Of a stretch of DNA of 64,000 nt, positions 18,592 through 26,607 are shown piece by piece. Position 1 is the first letter of the stretch. Each line of letters opens with the position of its first letter. The position numbers and the translations under genes were made by a program. Below the pieces are notes generated by a model that was not told the origin of the DNA, did no database searches, and saw only the letters and a program-made list of their open reading frames with translations. This DNA is from Methylobacter sp. (GTDB lineage Bacteria > Pseudomonadota > Gammaproteobacteria > Methylococcales > Methylomonadaceae): positions 82,901 to 146,900 of the forward strand of contig JAPLRU010000114.1 of the NCBI GenBank assembly GCA_026399025.1, in the 5' to 3' direction.

Positions 18592-18740
18592 CCTTCTCCC
18601 TCAGGGAGAAGGTTGGGATGAGGGGAATATAAATAGCATTTTCCTTATTTTGATTTCCCCTCACCCAACCCTCTCCCGCTGGACGACTTGCAAGGATGCA
18701 GGAGGTAGGGCAATGCAGGAGCAATTGCCGAGAGGGCTTT
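18592..18740. repeat. Inverted repeat carrying an inserted GGA-loop element
   Basis: GGTTGGGATGAGGGGAA (18611-18627) is nearly the reverse complement of TTTCCCCTCACCCAACC (18654-18670). The downstream half, which should read on from CCCTCTCCC into GAGAGGGC, is split by about 54 bp (18678-18731). That insert contains GCAAGGATGCAGGAGGTAG and a hairpin GGCAATGC / GCAATTGCC (one bulged A) around AGGA. The 403-bp gap between glgP and the esterase gene holds nothing else recognisable. Confidence 0.65.
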
Positions 18741-18837
18741 ACGTTGCTTTGTCAACTGAGGTATCTATATTTTTATCGCCTTTATTATCCTCCGATAATA
18801 ATTAAAGTTATTTCCGCCAATTACCCGACCACAACGT

Positions 18838-19566
18838 TCAAATATAAAGCGAAGCCATGCGCCGCCAATAATAGCCTCTATGCGCCCTGTCGTCCCAAAT
18901 CGAAAACTGATGGTTAATGCCTTTTTGCGACAAGATTGAGCTTAGCTGTTGGTTGTTTTCTAAAAACGGATCTTCCCGGCCGATCACCAGGGTAATGTCC
19001 ATGGCTCTTAATTTATTTAAGCGTGAGGAGCATTCCAGATTCGGTAGAAAATGGTTAGGGGTATGAAAATAAATATCTTCATTGTAAAAGCCGTCGAAAA
19101 GATCGTTAAAACTTTCTACGCTCAATGTCAAATCGTAACGCCCGGAAAAGGCAACCAGCTTTTTAAAAAAATGGGGGTAGCGAAACGCAATATTGGCGGC
19201 ATGAAATGCGCCAAGGCTGACCCCGTGAGAAATCACGCAATCATGCGGATTCTTGCTGTGCATGAAGGGCAGCACTTCGTTCAAAATGTATTCTTCAAAA
19301 TCGACATGACGCCGAATACGCCCTGAAGGATGGGCCCAACCGCAATAAAAACTTTCGGCATCGACACTGTCGACACAGTAAAGCTGTAGCCAACCTTGTT
19401 CTATCTTGTGCTTTAACGAGTCGACGATGCCTAAATTTTCATACTCGTAAAACCGTCCCAAGCGTGAAGGAAACACGAGGACTTTAGCCCCCGAATGGCC
19501 AAACACCAGCAGTTCCATATCACGCTGCAAGCGATTGCTCCACCACTTGTGATATTCGCGGTTCAT
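18838..19566 (-). CDS. Putative esterase, alpha/beta hydrolase (PF00756-like)
   Basis: A 242-residue protein without a signal peptide. It carries a nucleophile elbow HGVSLGAFHA with Ser117, an acidic candidate in GREDPFLEN and a C-terminal His229 in DDRAHRGYYWRRM, the layout of the esterase D-like family. FRYPHFFKKLVAFSGRYDL is also typical. Substrate is unknown. It follows the acetylxylan-esterase-like gene by 23 bp on the same strand, so the two hydrolases are probably cotranscribed. Confidence 0.75.
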   Translation of the reverse strand: MNREYHKWWSNRLQRDMELLVFGHSGAKVLVFPSRLGRFYEYENLGIVDSLKHKIEQGWLQLYCVDSVDAESFYCGWAHPSGRIRRHVDFEEYILNEVLPFMHSKNPHDCVISHGVSLGAFHAANIAFRYPHFFKKLVAFSGRYDLTLSVESFNDLFDGFYNEDIYFHTPNHFLPNLECSSRLNKLRAMDITLVIGREDPFLENNQQLSSILSQKGINHQFSIWDDRAHRGYYWRRMASLYI

Positions 19567-19589
19567 TTAAATCTCCTAAATTGGTTAAA

Positions 19590-20549
19590 TTATTGGCTGA
19601 GAGAGGCAAAAAAAGCATCGAGTTCGTTAATGAGCTCGTATTCTTGCTGTGCCTGATTTGGATAGTTGTGATGCCCGGCATCCAGGATGAACAGTTGTTT
19701 CGGTCCGGGTAAAGCGTTGTAGATCGCAAACTGTCCGGGCGGAGCGACGTAAGGATCGAATGTTGCGCAGGCGCAATGCATGGGGACGGTAATCCGCTTC
19801 GCCGCCAAGGCTGCATCGTAATAAGCTAAAACTTTAAGCGTCATTTTTTTATGGCTGCAATAAAAGCGCTGAACGCTCTGTGCGCTGCCCTGAGTCGCAA
19901 GCCTTAAGCGTAAGGGATGATGACCGAAGGTGGGCACATTCAAATGCGCTTTGCTGATACGGGATTCACAGGCCAGTGCCAAAGCGCCGATGCCGCCGCC
20001 GAAACTAATGCCCAGATAGCCCAAATGCCCGGCCAGCATCGGAAACAACGACAGCATGGCGCTAACCGCCAGCCACAAATCCTCGACACAACCGCCCAAA
20101 ATATAGCGGTCTTTTCGATCAATATCGTGCAGCACATGCCAACAAGGTTCGGAAGAAATCGGGGGGCGGGCGCTGAGCGCCAAGCCGCGAAAGCAAGGAA
20201 ACAACAACGCCGCATCTTTAAAGGGTAGGTGGTAGTCGGGTTCATCGCGCCCGCCATAACCGTGCCCGACAATAAAACCGCGTTTAATCACCCCGGAAGT
20301 CGGCAGCAATAACCAGCCTCGGATAGGAAAATTATCGGTTGAGGTGTAAGCAATAGCAAAGACGCGCCAGCCCGGTTTGTCTGCATTGATGATTTTTATC
20401 TGCGGCTTGGGATCAACGGTGAGTGCGCGTTGGTAGCGTTTTTGCCAAAAACAGGCAAAATCCTGAGGTTGTTTCGGTGCTTTTACCGCTAATAATCGGT
20501 CTAGCGAATAGCCATAGCTCGGATCGAAATTGTATTTAACGGTATTCAC
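19590..20549 (-). CDS. Acetyl xylan esterase family (AXE1) alpha/beta hydrolase
   Basis: A 319-residue cytoplasmic protein of the AXE1/cephalosporin deacetylase family. It has GHGYGGRDE (oxyanion region), nucleophile Ser182 in GYLGISFGGGIGA, the acid in CATFDPYVAPPGQFAIYN and the catalytic histidine in DAGHHNYP. The family removes acetyl groups from small acylated sugars or antibiotics. Here the substrate is unknown. It is the upstream member of a two-gene hydrolase unit. Its start at 20549 opens with MNTVKYNFDPSYGY. Confidence 0.82.
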   Translation of the reverse strand: MNTVKYNFDPSYGYSLDRLLAVKAPKQPQDFACFWQKRYQRALTVDPKPQIKIINADKPGWRVFAIAYTSTDNFPIRGWLLLPTSGVIKRGFIVGHGYGGRDEPDYHLPFKDAALLFPCFRGLALSARPPISSEPCWHVLHDIDRKDRYILGGCVEDLWLAVSAMLSLFPMLAGHLGYLGISFGGGIGALALACESRISKAHLNVPTFGHHPLRLRLATQGSAQSVQRFYCSHKKMTLKVLAYYDAALAAKRITVPMHCACATFDPYVAPPGQFAIYNALPGPKQLFILDAGHHNYPNQAQQEYELINELDAFFASLSQ

Positions 20550-20734
20550 TGGGTCTTTTATATTGTCTGAAATTAATGCCCACTCCTTAAAAGCACGGCG
20601 TTTTATAACACAGTCATTATTACAGAATTATTTACTTTGAGTCGCTGCCCGACATTTAGGTTGCCAACTTAAAGCCATGCCGCAAGGTTCCCAAGGACCA
20701 ATTAATTATAGAGTCCGAAGTGAATAAAGCGACA

Positions 20735-20998
20735 GCGTTCCCACGCTCCGGCGCACTGCCATTAAGTTAAGGATGGACAGTCCCTTCTCCCTCCGGGACA
20801 AATCCGCCGGGAGCGGATTTGCACTCGCCCGTAGGGTGCTGGACAGGAGAGTCCAGCATGATTAGGTTAGGATGAGGGGATCAAATAAGGCTTTTTTCCT
20901 TATTTTTATTCTCCAGAGGGAGCTTTTTTCTTAACTTAATGGCAGTGACGCTCAGGCGTCAATGGAACGCCGATAACGCCGACGGTGCACACGGATAA
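20735..20998. repeat. Composite repeat region with a nested GGA-loop element
   Basis: The host repeat matches the one at 18594: CCCTTCTCCCTCCGGGA then AGGTTAGGATGAGGGGA. It is interrupted at 20799-20865 by a two-hairpin element: stem CAAATCCGC/GCGGATTTG (20799-20821) with loop CGGGA, and stem TGCTGGAC/GTCCAGCA (20837-20858) with loop AGGAGA. Between these is GCCCGTAGGG. A TTCCCACGCTCCGGCG fragment precedes it near 20737. A diverged AACACGGAT-type copy (GGAACGCCGATAACGCCGA, CACACGGATAAAC) lies at about 20958-20998. No gene lies in 20550-20999. Confidence 0.7.
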
Positions 20999-20999
20999 A

Positions 21000-23900
21000 C
21001 TATTCTTGATAGCAAAGCGATGTCTTCCATTCCTCCGGCATTTGCCATGCCTTCACCCAGGCGGCAAGTTCGGAGGCGGGCATGGGCTTGGCAATACCGT
21101 AACCTTGGGCCAAATAACAGCCCATATGCAACAGCGCAATGCCGTGCTCAAGCGATTCCACGCCCTCGGCGATGACTTGTCGGCGGAACGATTCGGCCAA
21201 ACCGATAACGCCTTGCACAATTGCTAAATCGTCTTCGTCTTCGAGCATATCGCGGACAAAAGTCTGGTCGATTTTTAATGTTTCGACCGACAGATGTTTG
21301 AGGTAACTCAATGAGGAATAGCCGGTGCCGAAATCGTCCAACGCAAATTGTACGCCTAAGGCTTGACAGTCTTTAATCACTTGAGAAGTCAGCGATAGAT
21401 CGGATAAGGCTTGGGTTTCCAGTATCTCCAGTTCGAAATAGGCCGGTTTGATAGTCGGGTGGCGTTCAAAGGCGTAATACAGTTGCAGCACAAAATCGTC
21501 GGCTTGCAGCGATCGGGCGGTGATATTGACGCTGATTTGGAGTTGCAGCCCCAAACCTTGCCAAATTTCCATATGCTGCAAGGCTTTGTCGATAACCCAC
21601 GCATCGAGTTTGGTCGCAGTCTCATGATTTTCCAGCAACGGCAGAAAAGCGCAGGGCATCAGCAGGCCGCATTCAGGGTGGCGCCAGCGTATCAACGCTT
21701 CCGCACCGAATACCGTGCCTTGCTGCATATCGACTTTAGGTTGGAAAAAAAGTTCGAATTCTTCGTTGATAAAGGCCTGATCAATGCGGTTTAAAGCTTC
21801 GCGATGGGCATGAAGCTGACGATCCAGCTCCAGGTTATAAATATGAAAACAGTTTTTTCCTTCTTGTTTGGCCTGATACATGGCCTGATCGGCATGTCGT
21901 AACAGGGTATCCGGGTCGGTGTCATCTTCGGGGTAAATACTGATGCCGATACTGGCCGATACGCAAATAGCCTGGCTCTGCAACATAACCGGCTCACTGA
22001 TGACTTGCAGCAAACGGTGCAAGGTTATTTCGCAATCTTCAACCTTGTCCAATCCCAACAGCAAAAATACAAACTCATCGCCGCCTAAACGGGCGATGGT
22101 ATCGCCTTCGCGCAAGGCATTTTTGATGCGCCGGGCAATTTCGATCAGGAGCTGGTCGCCCGCTTCATGACCCAATTTATCGTTAACCGGTTTAAAGCTG
22201 TCCAGATCAAGATAACCGACCGCCATTAAGCAATGATCGCGTTTGGTTTGGGCGAATGCCAAACGCATGCGATCGGCCAATAAAATCCGGTTGGGTACGC
22301 CGGTCAGGGGGTCGTAGTGGGCAATCAGTTCTAACTTTCGTTCATGCTCTTTAAGCTGGGTAATGTCGGAAGAGGTGCCGATGTAATGGGTGATTTTTCC
22401 CTGCTTGTCGGTGACCGCCGAAATGGTCAGCCACTCGGCAAATATCTCGCCGCTTTTTTTGCGGTTCCACACTTCTCCGCGCCAGTAACCCTGCCGATCG
22501 ATCGATTGCCACATGGTCCGGTAAAAATCGGCATCGTGTAGTCCGGATTTGAGCAGGTTGGGTTTTTTTCCCAGCGCTTCGTCTCGCGAGTATTCGGTAA
22601 TGCTGCTGAACGCCGGATTGACGTCGACAATAGTGCGCTGGGCATCGGTAATGAGAATGCCTTCCTGAGTGTTGGCAAAAACGCTGGCGGCCATATGCTG
22701 TGCCGCTTCACTCCTTTTTCGCCGGTTGATTTCGCGCCGTAGTCGTAGATTCCAACCGGCAATAAGCGTTAGCAACAGTAGCGCCGTGATGGCATAAAGC
22801 AGAACGGTCCGCGTTTTTACCCCGGACTCGTATCTCAAACTCATCCATCGATTATGGATGGCTTCCTTTTCAGACTGCGGGATGTCGGCCAGCGCTTTAG
22901 TCAGCAGACCGGCCAACTCGGGATTCGCCTTCGTCGCGGCCATGCGATGCAGGCTTTTATAATTGGTGTCGCCGGAAAAGCTGAGGTTAAGCATACCTTC
23001 CCGTTTAACCGCATAATTTGCCGAAGCGGCGTCGCCAACATAGGCGCTGACCTCGCCGCGGCTGAGCAGAGTCAAAGCTTCGTGTACATTGGCGACGGGA
23101 ACCAGCCTAATTTCAGGATGATCATGCATCAACAATTCCTGCATGAAGTAGCTCTTTTCCACGGTTACCCGCTTACCGTTCAGGCGTTCCAGGGTACCGA
23201 TAAAGCCGTTGTTGCTATCGCCGATAATGATGGCCGGGGTGTTCAGATAGGCGTCGGTGAAGATTAAATAGCGCTCGCGTTCGGGAGTCTGATTAGCGTT
23301 GGAAAGCATATCCAGGTCGCCGCGTTGCGCCATTTCAATAATTTCAGCCCAGGATTTATTCTTCACAATGTCGAATTTCACGCCCAGTCGTTGTTCGATC
23401 AAGGCCATATAGTCGGCGCTCAGGCCGAGGTAATTGCCCTTGGCGTCAATCCATTCGTAGGGGGCAAAATCCCGGTCTATGCCTACGCGAACAACCGGAT
23501 GCGCTTGCAGCCAGGCATTTTCCTCCGGGCTGAAATTCAGCTTGCCCGGCTTTATTTGATCGTAAATAAAACCCTCCAGATGATCGGTCGAACCGATCAA
23601 ACCCAGTTGCCGGTAAGTCTCGACAATACGGTGAAAGCGTTTGATATCGGTGTGACCGATGGGAACGGTCTCCGGCAAGATCATCTTTTGCGTTTCTTGC
23701 GCCTCAAAACGCAAGTGTTCGGCGGAAAGCCGGTGCTTGGGATTGTATTTCTCAAGGATAATTCGGATCAGTTCGTCCTGATGTTTGAGCGCGTAATCCC
23801 AACCTTTGAGCGAGGCGCGCAGGAACCGTTGAACTCTTTCCGGATGCCGCTTTATCTCCTGTTCCGTGGTGAACAGATTATCGCTCAGAAAATCCACCCC

Positions 23901-24536
23901 ATAACTTCTAGGATCAATGATGTTGATTTCGATGCCGCGCGTTTTGAAGTAATCAACTTGGTCGGTTAAATAGCCAATCAAAACATCGGTTTTTCCGCTA
24001 ATCAGGTCGTCGGGATTAAAGGAGTTTGGCAAATGGGTGAACGCGGCGGTAGAAACGCCGGTTTCATACAGCATCGCAAGCAACGGCGCATTGTCGTAAG
24101 TGTCTTCCATGACCCGCTTGCCCTTTAACTCGTAAGGGCTGACGATGCCGGACGCCTTTAAACTAAGATACACCAGCGGACTGTGCTGAAAAATGGACGC
24201 CAAGACCACGACCGGCTTGCCGTCAAGCCGCTGTTCCAGCAGGCTGGTATCGGCTACGCCGTATTGGGATTCATCTTTTAGAACCTGCTCAATGTTACTG
24301 ATGCCGGGAGTGCGTTCATGAAGCGTGACATCCAATTGTTCTTCCGCATAAAAGCCTTTTTCTTTGGCCGCATAGTAACCGGCAAACTGGAAAGAATGTA
24401 ACCACTTGAGTTGTATAGAGACCTTTTCGGCCGGCTGTGCGGGTGCCGCCGATAAAAGAGAGGAACAAAGCGCCAGACCTAATAAAGTAAACAGCCGGAA
24501 CAAGGGCATAAGCATCAGTATGGGGAAATGTGTCAT
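21000..24536 (-). CDS. Sensor protein: NMT1-like and SBP_bac_3 periplasmic domains, PAS, GGDEF, EAL
   Basis: A 1178-residue multidomain protein. A signal peptide ends near LLSAAPA. Residues about 35-310 resemble NMT1/THI5-like substrate-binding proteins (QLKWLHSFQFAGYYAAKEKGF). Residues about 340-570 resemble family 3 solute-binding proteins (VRVGIDRDFAPYEWIDAKG). One membrane helix lies near 578-598 (TVLLYAITALLLLTLIAG), followed by a PAS domain with GTSSDITQLKEHER. GGDEF at about 816-820 and EAL at about 943 are both intact, so both diguanylate cyclase and phosphodiesterase activities are possible. It should tune cyclic-di-GMP in response to two periplasmic ligands. It stands alone, with divergent and repeat-filled flanks. 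Confidence 0.88.
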   Translation of the reverse strand: MTHFPILMLMPLFRLFTLLGLALCSSLLSAAPAQPAEKVSIQLKWLHSFQFAGYYAAKEKGFYAEEQLDVTLHERTPGISNIEQVLKDESQYGVADTSLLEQRLDGKPVVVLASIFQHSPLVYLSLKASGIVSPYELKGKRVMEDTYDNAPLLAMLYETGVSTAAFTHLPNSFNPDDLISGKTDVLIGYLTDQVDYFKTRGIEINIIDPRSYGVDFLSDNLFTTEQEIKRHPERVQRFLRASLKGWDYALKHQDELIRIILEKYNPKHRLSAEHLRFEAQETQKMILPETVPIGHTDIKRFHRIVETYRQLGLIGSTDHLEGFIYDQIKPGKLNFSPEENAWLQAHPVVRVGIDRDFAPYEWIDAKGNYLGLSADYMALIEQRLGVKFDIVKNKSWAEIIEMAQRGDLDMLSNANQTPERERYLIFTDAYLNTPAIIIGDSNNGFIGTLERLNGKRVTVEKSYFMQELLMHDHPEIRLVPVANVHEALTLLSRGEVSAYVGDAASANYAVKREGMLNLSFSGDTNYKSLHRMAATKANPELAGLLTKALADIPQSEKEAIHNRWMSLRYESGVKTRTVLLYAITALLLLTLIAGWNLRLRREINRRKRSEAAQHMAASVFANTQEGILITDAQRTIVDVNPAFSSITEYSRDEALGKKPNLLKSGLHDADFYRTMWQSIDRQGYWRGEVWNRKKSGEIFAEWLTISAVTDKQGKITHYIGTSSDITQLKEHERKLELIAHYDPLTGVPNRILLADRMRLAFAQTKRDHCLMAVGYLDLDSFKPVNDKLGHEAGDQLLIEIARRIKNALREGDTIARLGGDEFVFLLLGLDKVEDCEITLHRLLQVISEPVMLQSQAICVSASIGISIYPEDDTDPDTLLRHADQAMYQAKQEGKNCFHIYNLELDRQLHAHREALNRIDQAFINEEFELFFQPKVDMQQGTVFGAEALIRWRHPECGLLMPCAFLPLLENHETATKLDAWVIDKALQHMEIWQGLGLQLQISVNITARSLQADDFVLQLYYAFERHPTIKPAYFELEILETQALSDLSLTSQVIKDCQALGVQFALDDFGTGYSSLSYLKHLSVETLKIDQTFVRDMLEDEDDLAIVQGVIGLAESFRRQVIAEGVESLEHGIALLHMGCYLAQGYGIAKPMPASELAAWVKAWQMPEEWKTSLCYQE

Positions 24537-24669
24537 TTTAGCATTTTGCTATCGAATAGTACGCTTGTCATTTAATGCTTACACTTTTTCTAACGACCAA
24601 ATTTTGATTTTGAAGCAAATGCCCCTATAGTTGCCTAACAAAAATCATTAATCCTTTAGAGAGTACACC

Positions 24670-25707
24670 ATGCAACATTTTCGTCTTTCTTTTATCGTCA
24701 CGGCCGTTTGCTTGGCGGCCGCATTTTATTGGGGTGGCATATCGTCGCCGCAGTCCTTTTATTACGGGGGAATGATGGGCGTATTTATCGCCGTCATCCT
24801 GGGCGTGCTTGAAGTCAGCTTATCCTTCGATAACGCGGTTGTTAATGCAGCAATCCTAAAGCGGATGGATGAGCGTTGGCAGAAATATTTTTTAACCTGG
24901 GGGATTTTGATTGCCGTTTTCGGTATGCGTTTGTTGTTTCCTATCGTGATCGTCTCGGCGGCGACCGGCATCGATTTTATGGGCGTCACCAAGATGGCGT
25001 TAAACGATACCGCGACTTATGCCGAACATTTAGAAGCCTCGCATGTGCAAATCGCGGCATTCGGCGGCATGTTTTTGCTGATGGTGTTTTATTCGTTCAT
25101 CTTCGATGAAACCAAGGAACTGCATTGGCTGGGCTATATCGAAGAGAAAATGGCTTCATTCGGCAAGCTTGAAGCGATTGAAATTATCATGGCCTTAGGA
25201 CCGTTGCTGATTATCCAAAACTATCTGCCTCAGGAAATCCGCTTGGACGCGCTGGTGGCCGGTGTAAGCGGAGTGATTTTGTTCGTTATCGTGGATAGCT
25301 TGGCGGCTTTGTTCGAGCATGAGGAAGAAGGCGAGGAAGTCGTCGCGGTGCTCAAAAAAAGCGGCCTGATGAGCTTTATTTATCTTGAAGTGCTGGACGC
25401 GTCGTTTTCATTTGACGGCGTGATCGGCGCGTTTGCAATTACTCAGGATGTGGTCATTATTATGCTGGGTCTGGCTATCGGTGCAATGTTTGTACGAAGC
25501 CTGACGGTTTATCTGGTGCGGAAGGGCACCTTGGATGAATATGTGTTTCTGGAGCACGGCGCGCATTATGCGATTGGGGTGCTGGCGGGTATCATGCTGG
25601 TCAGTATGACCCATCATATTCCTGAAGTTATCACCGGTTTGACTGGCGCTATCTTAATAGCATTATCGGTATTTTCGTCAATCCGTTACCGGAAACGGAT
25701 GGCTTGA
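24670..25707 (+). CDS. DUF475 / TerC-superfamily membrane protein
   Basis: A 345-residue membrane protein with about eight to nine hydrophobic segments. Two acidic motifs typical of the TerC-like fold are seen in separate halves: LEVSLSFDNAVVNA near residue 50 and LDASFSFDGVIGAFAIT near residue 243. TerC-like proteins are linked to tellurite resistance and metal (manganese) export or membrane-protein metalation. DUF475 itself has no firm function. A GAGAGTACACC ribosome site precedes the ATG. It is transcribed divergently from the GGDEF-EAL gene and ends at a strong hairpin. Confidence 0.8.
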   Translation: MQHFRLSFIVTAVCLAAAFYWGGISSPQSFYYGGMMGVFIAVILGVLEVSLSFDNAVVNAAILKRMDERWQKYFLTWGILIAVFGMRLLFPIVIVSAATGIDFMGVTKMALNDTATYAEHLEASHVQIAAFGGMFLLMVFYSFIFDETKELHWLGYIEEKMASFGKLEAIEIIMALGPLLIIQNYLPQEIRLDALVAGVSGVILFVIVDSLAALFEHEEEGEEVVAVLKKSGLMSFIYLEVLDASFSFDGVIGAFAITQDVVIIMLGLAIGAMFVRSLTVYLVRKGTLDEYVFLEHGAHYAIGVLAGIMLVSMTHHIPEVITGLTGAILIALSVFSSIRYRKRMA

Positions 25708-25720
25708 TTTTCGGTTTCCT

Positions 25721-25775
25721 GCCGCTGCTCGTTGGTCGAGCCAAGTCGAAGCCAACGAGCAGCGGCGGCTTTGTT
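25721..25775 (+). terminator. Strong hairpin after the DUF475 gene
   Basis: GCCGCTGCTCGTTGG (25721-25735) pairs perfectly with CCAACGAGCAGCGGC (25752-25766) around a 16-base loop, which itself contains TCGA-based symmetry. GGCTTTGTT follows. It begins 13 bp after the stop codon. It is a likely transcription terminator although the T run is modest. Confidence 0.65.
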
Positions 25776-26266
25776 AAATCTACGCGCGTTTAAGCGATTG
25801 ACCAATTCTACAATTTTACCAATTGAGCCGGCTTTTCGTGTGATCTTGTCGTTAGCGGCTAACTCGCTATAAAAAATCTCTCCGGCGGGAACTTTTCGAT
25901 TTTATGTTTGGCAAAGAGCCTAAGCTATCGGATAGCTCATTCCAGAGCTTGCCAATGGTGGCTTTCATTTGACTGTTCGATTGCCTGCTCATTATGCCGG
26001 TAAAGGTCATTCACCGGCCAATCCGGCTTTGAGCGAGAACAGCATCTCCAACACAATGGGTTATCAACGCATGTGCTATTCGATACTTTATTCGAGAGCA
26101 ATGCGGCGTCAGTAATCGCAAGCCTGACAGCTTTTAATAAGATATTGGGACGAAACGGTGGGCGTGGTTTATCCTCTGTTCGACAATGTTGTGCGGTACA
26201 GAGAAAATTACTCTCCACGTTTTGCTGGAAAACGGGTAGAATCAATAACAGAGGGATATAATCGAA
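25776..26266. other. Gene-free stretch between DUF475 gene and tRNA-Leu
   Basis: About 490 bp without a credible gene. A minus-strand frame beginning MVKLVDTPASGAGGG starts inside the tRNA and is a well-known false call. No repeat family or strong hairpin was noticed here. Confidence 0.5.
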
Positions 26267-26353
26267 TGGTGCCGAGGAGAGGACTTGAACCTCCACGGGG
26301 TTGCCCCCACCAGCACCTGAAGCTGGCGTGTCTACCAATTTCACCACCTCGGC
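26267..26353 (-). tRNA. tRNA-Leu (anticodon CAG)
   Basis: The minus strand folds as a class II tRNA. Acceptor GCCGAGG pairs with CCTCGGC, the discriminator is A, and CCA is encoded at 26267-26269. The anticodon stem CCAGC/GCTGG holds loop TTCAGGT, giving anticodon CAG for CUG codons. A long variable arm (GGGGGCAACCCC-like) and GGTTCAAGTCC T-arm are seen. The total is 87 bases. It is divergent from rnr. Confidence 0.95.
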
Positions 26354-26488
26354 AGAGGCTAGCTGTAAAAGCTAAAGTGAGCGCGCACTATACCCACCCT
26401 CCCTGATTTTGTCAATTAAGCATAAAGTTTTTTATCTAAACCAGCATGATTTTCAAGTTAGGCGCACTAACCTTAACTTGAACCAACG

Positions 26489-26526
26489 GAGAAAAGTTTT
26501 TTGCTTAAACCCCAAAAACTTTTCTC
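26489..26526 (+). promoter_or_regulatory. Long hairpin in the rnr upstream region
   Basis: GAGAAAAGTTTTT (26489-26501) pairs perfectly with AAAAACTTTTCTC (26514-26526) around a 12-base loop. It lies about 80 bp before the rnr ATG. No terminated plus-strand gene precedes it, because the tRNA reads the other way. It may be a leader structure or attenuator of rnr mRNA; alternatively it is a chance AT-rich repeat. Confidence 0.4.
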
Positions 26527-26607
26527 TTTCAATCCTAATCGATATACTAAGCCTATACATTTAACGCGGGTTTATGGTATCCCATTTCCTTTATTTGATT
26601 ATTTATA

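Noticed and set aside
25795..25840. tRNA-like D-arm sequence (GCCGGCTCAATTGG on minus)
   Set aside because: No matching acceptor stem, anticodon stem or T-arm could be found around it.
25937..26347. Minus-strand frame starting MVKLVDTPASGAGGG
   Set aside because: It begins inside the tRNA-Leu gene; this is a recurrent false protein made by translating a tRNA.
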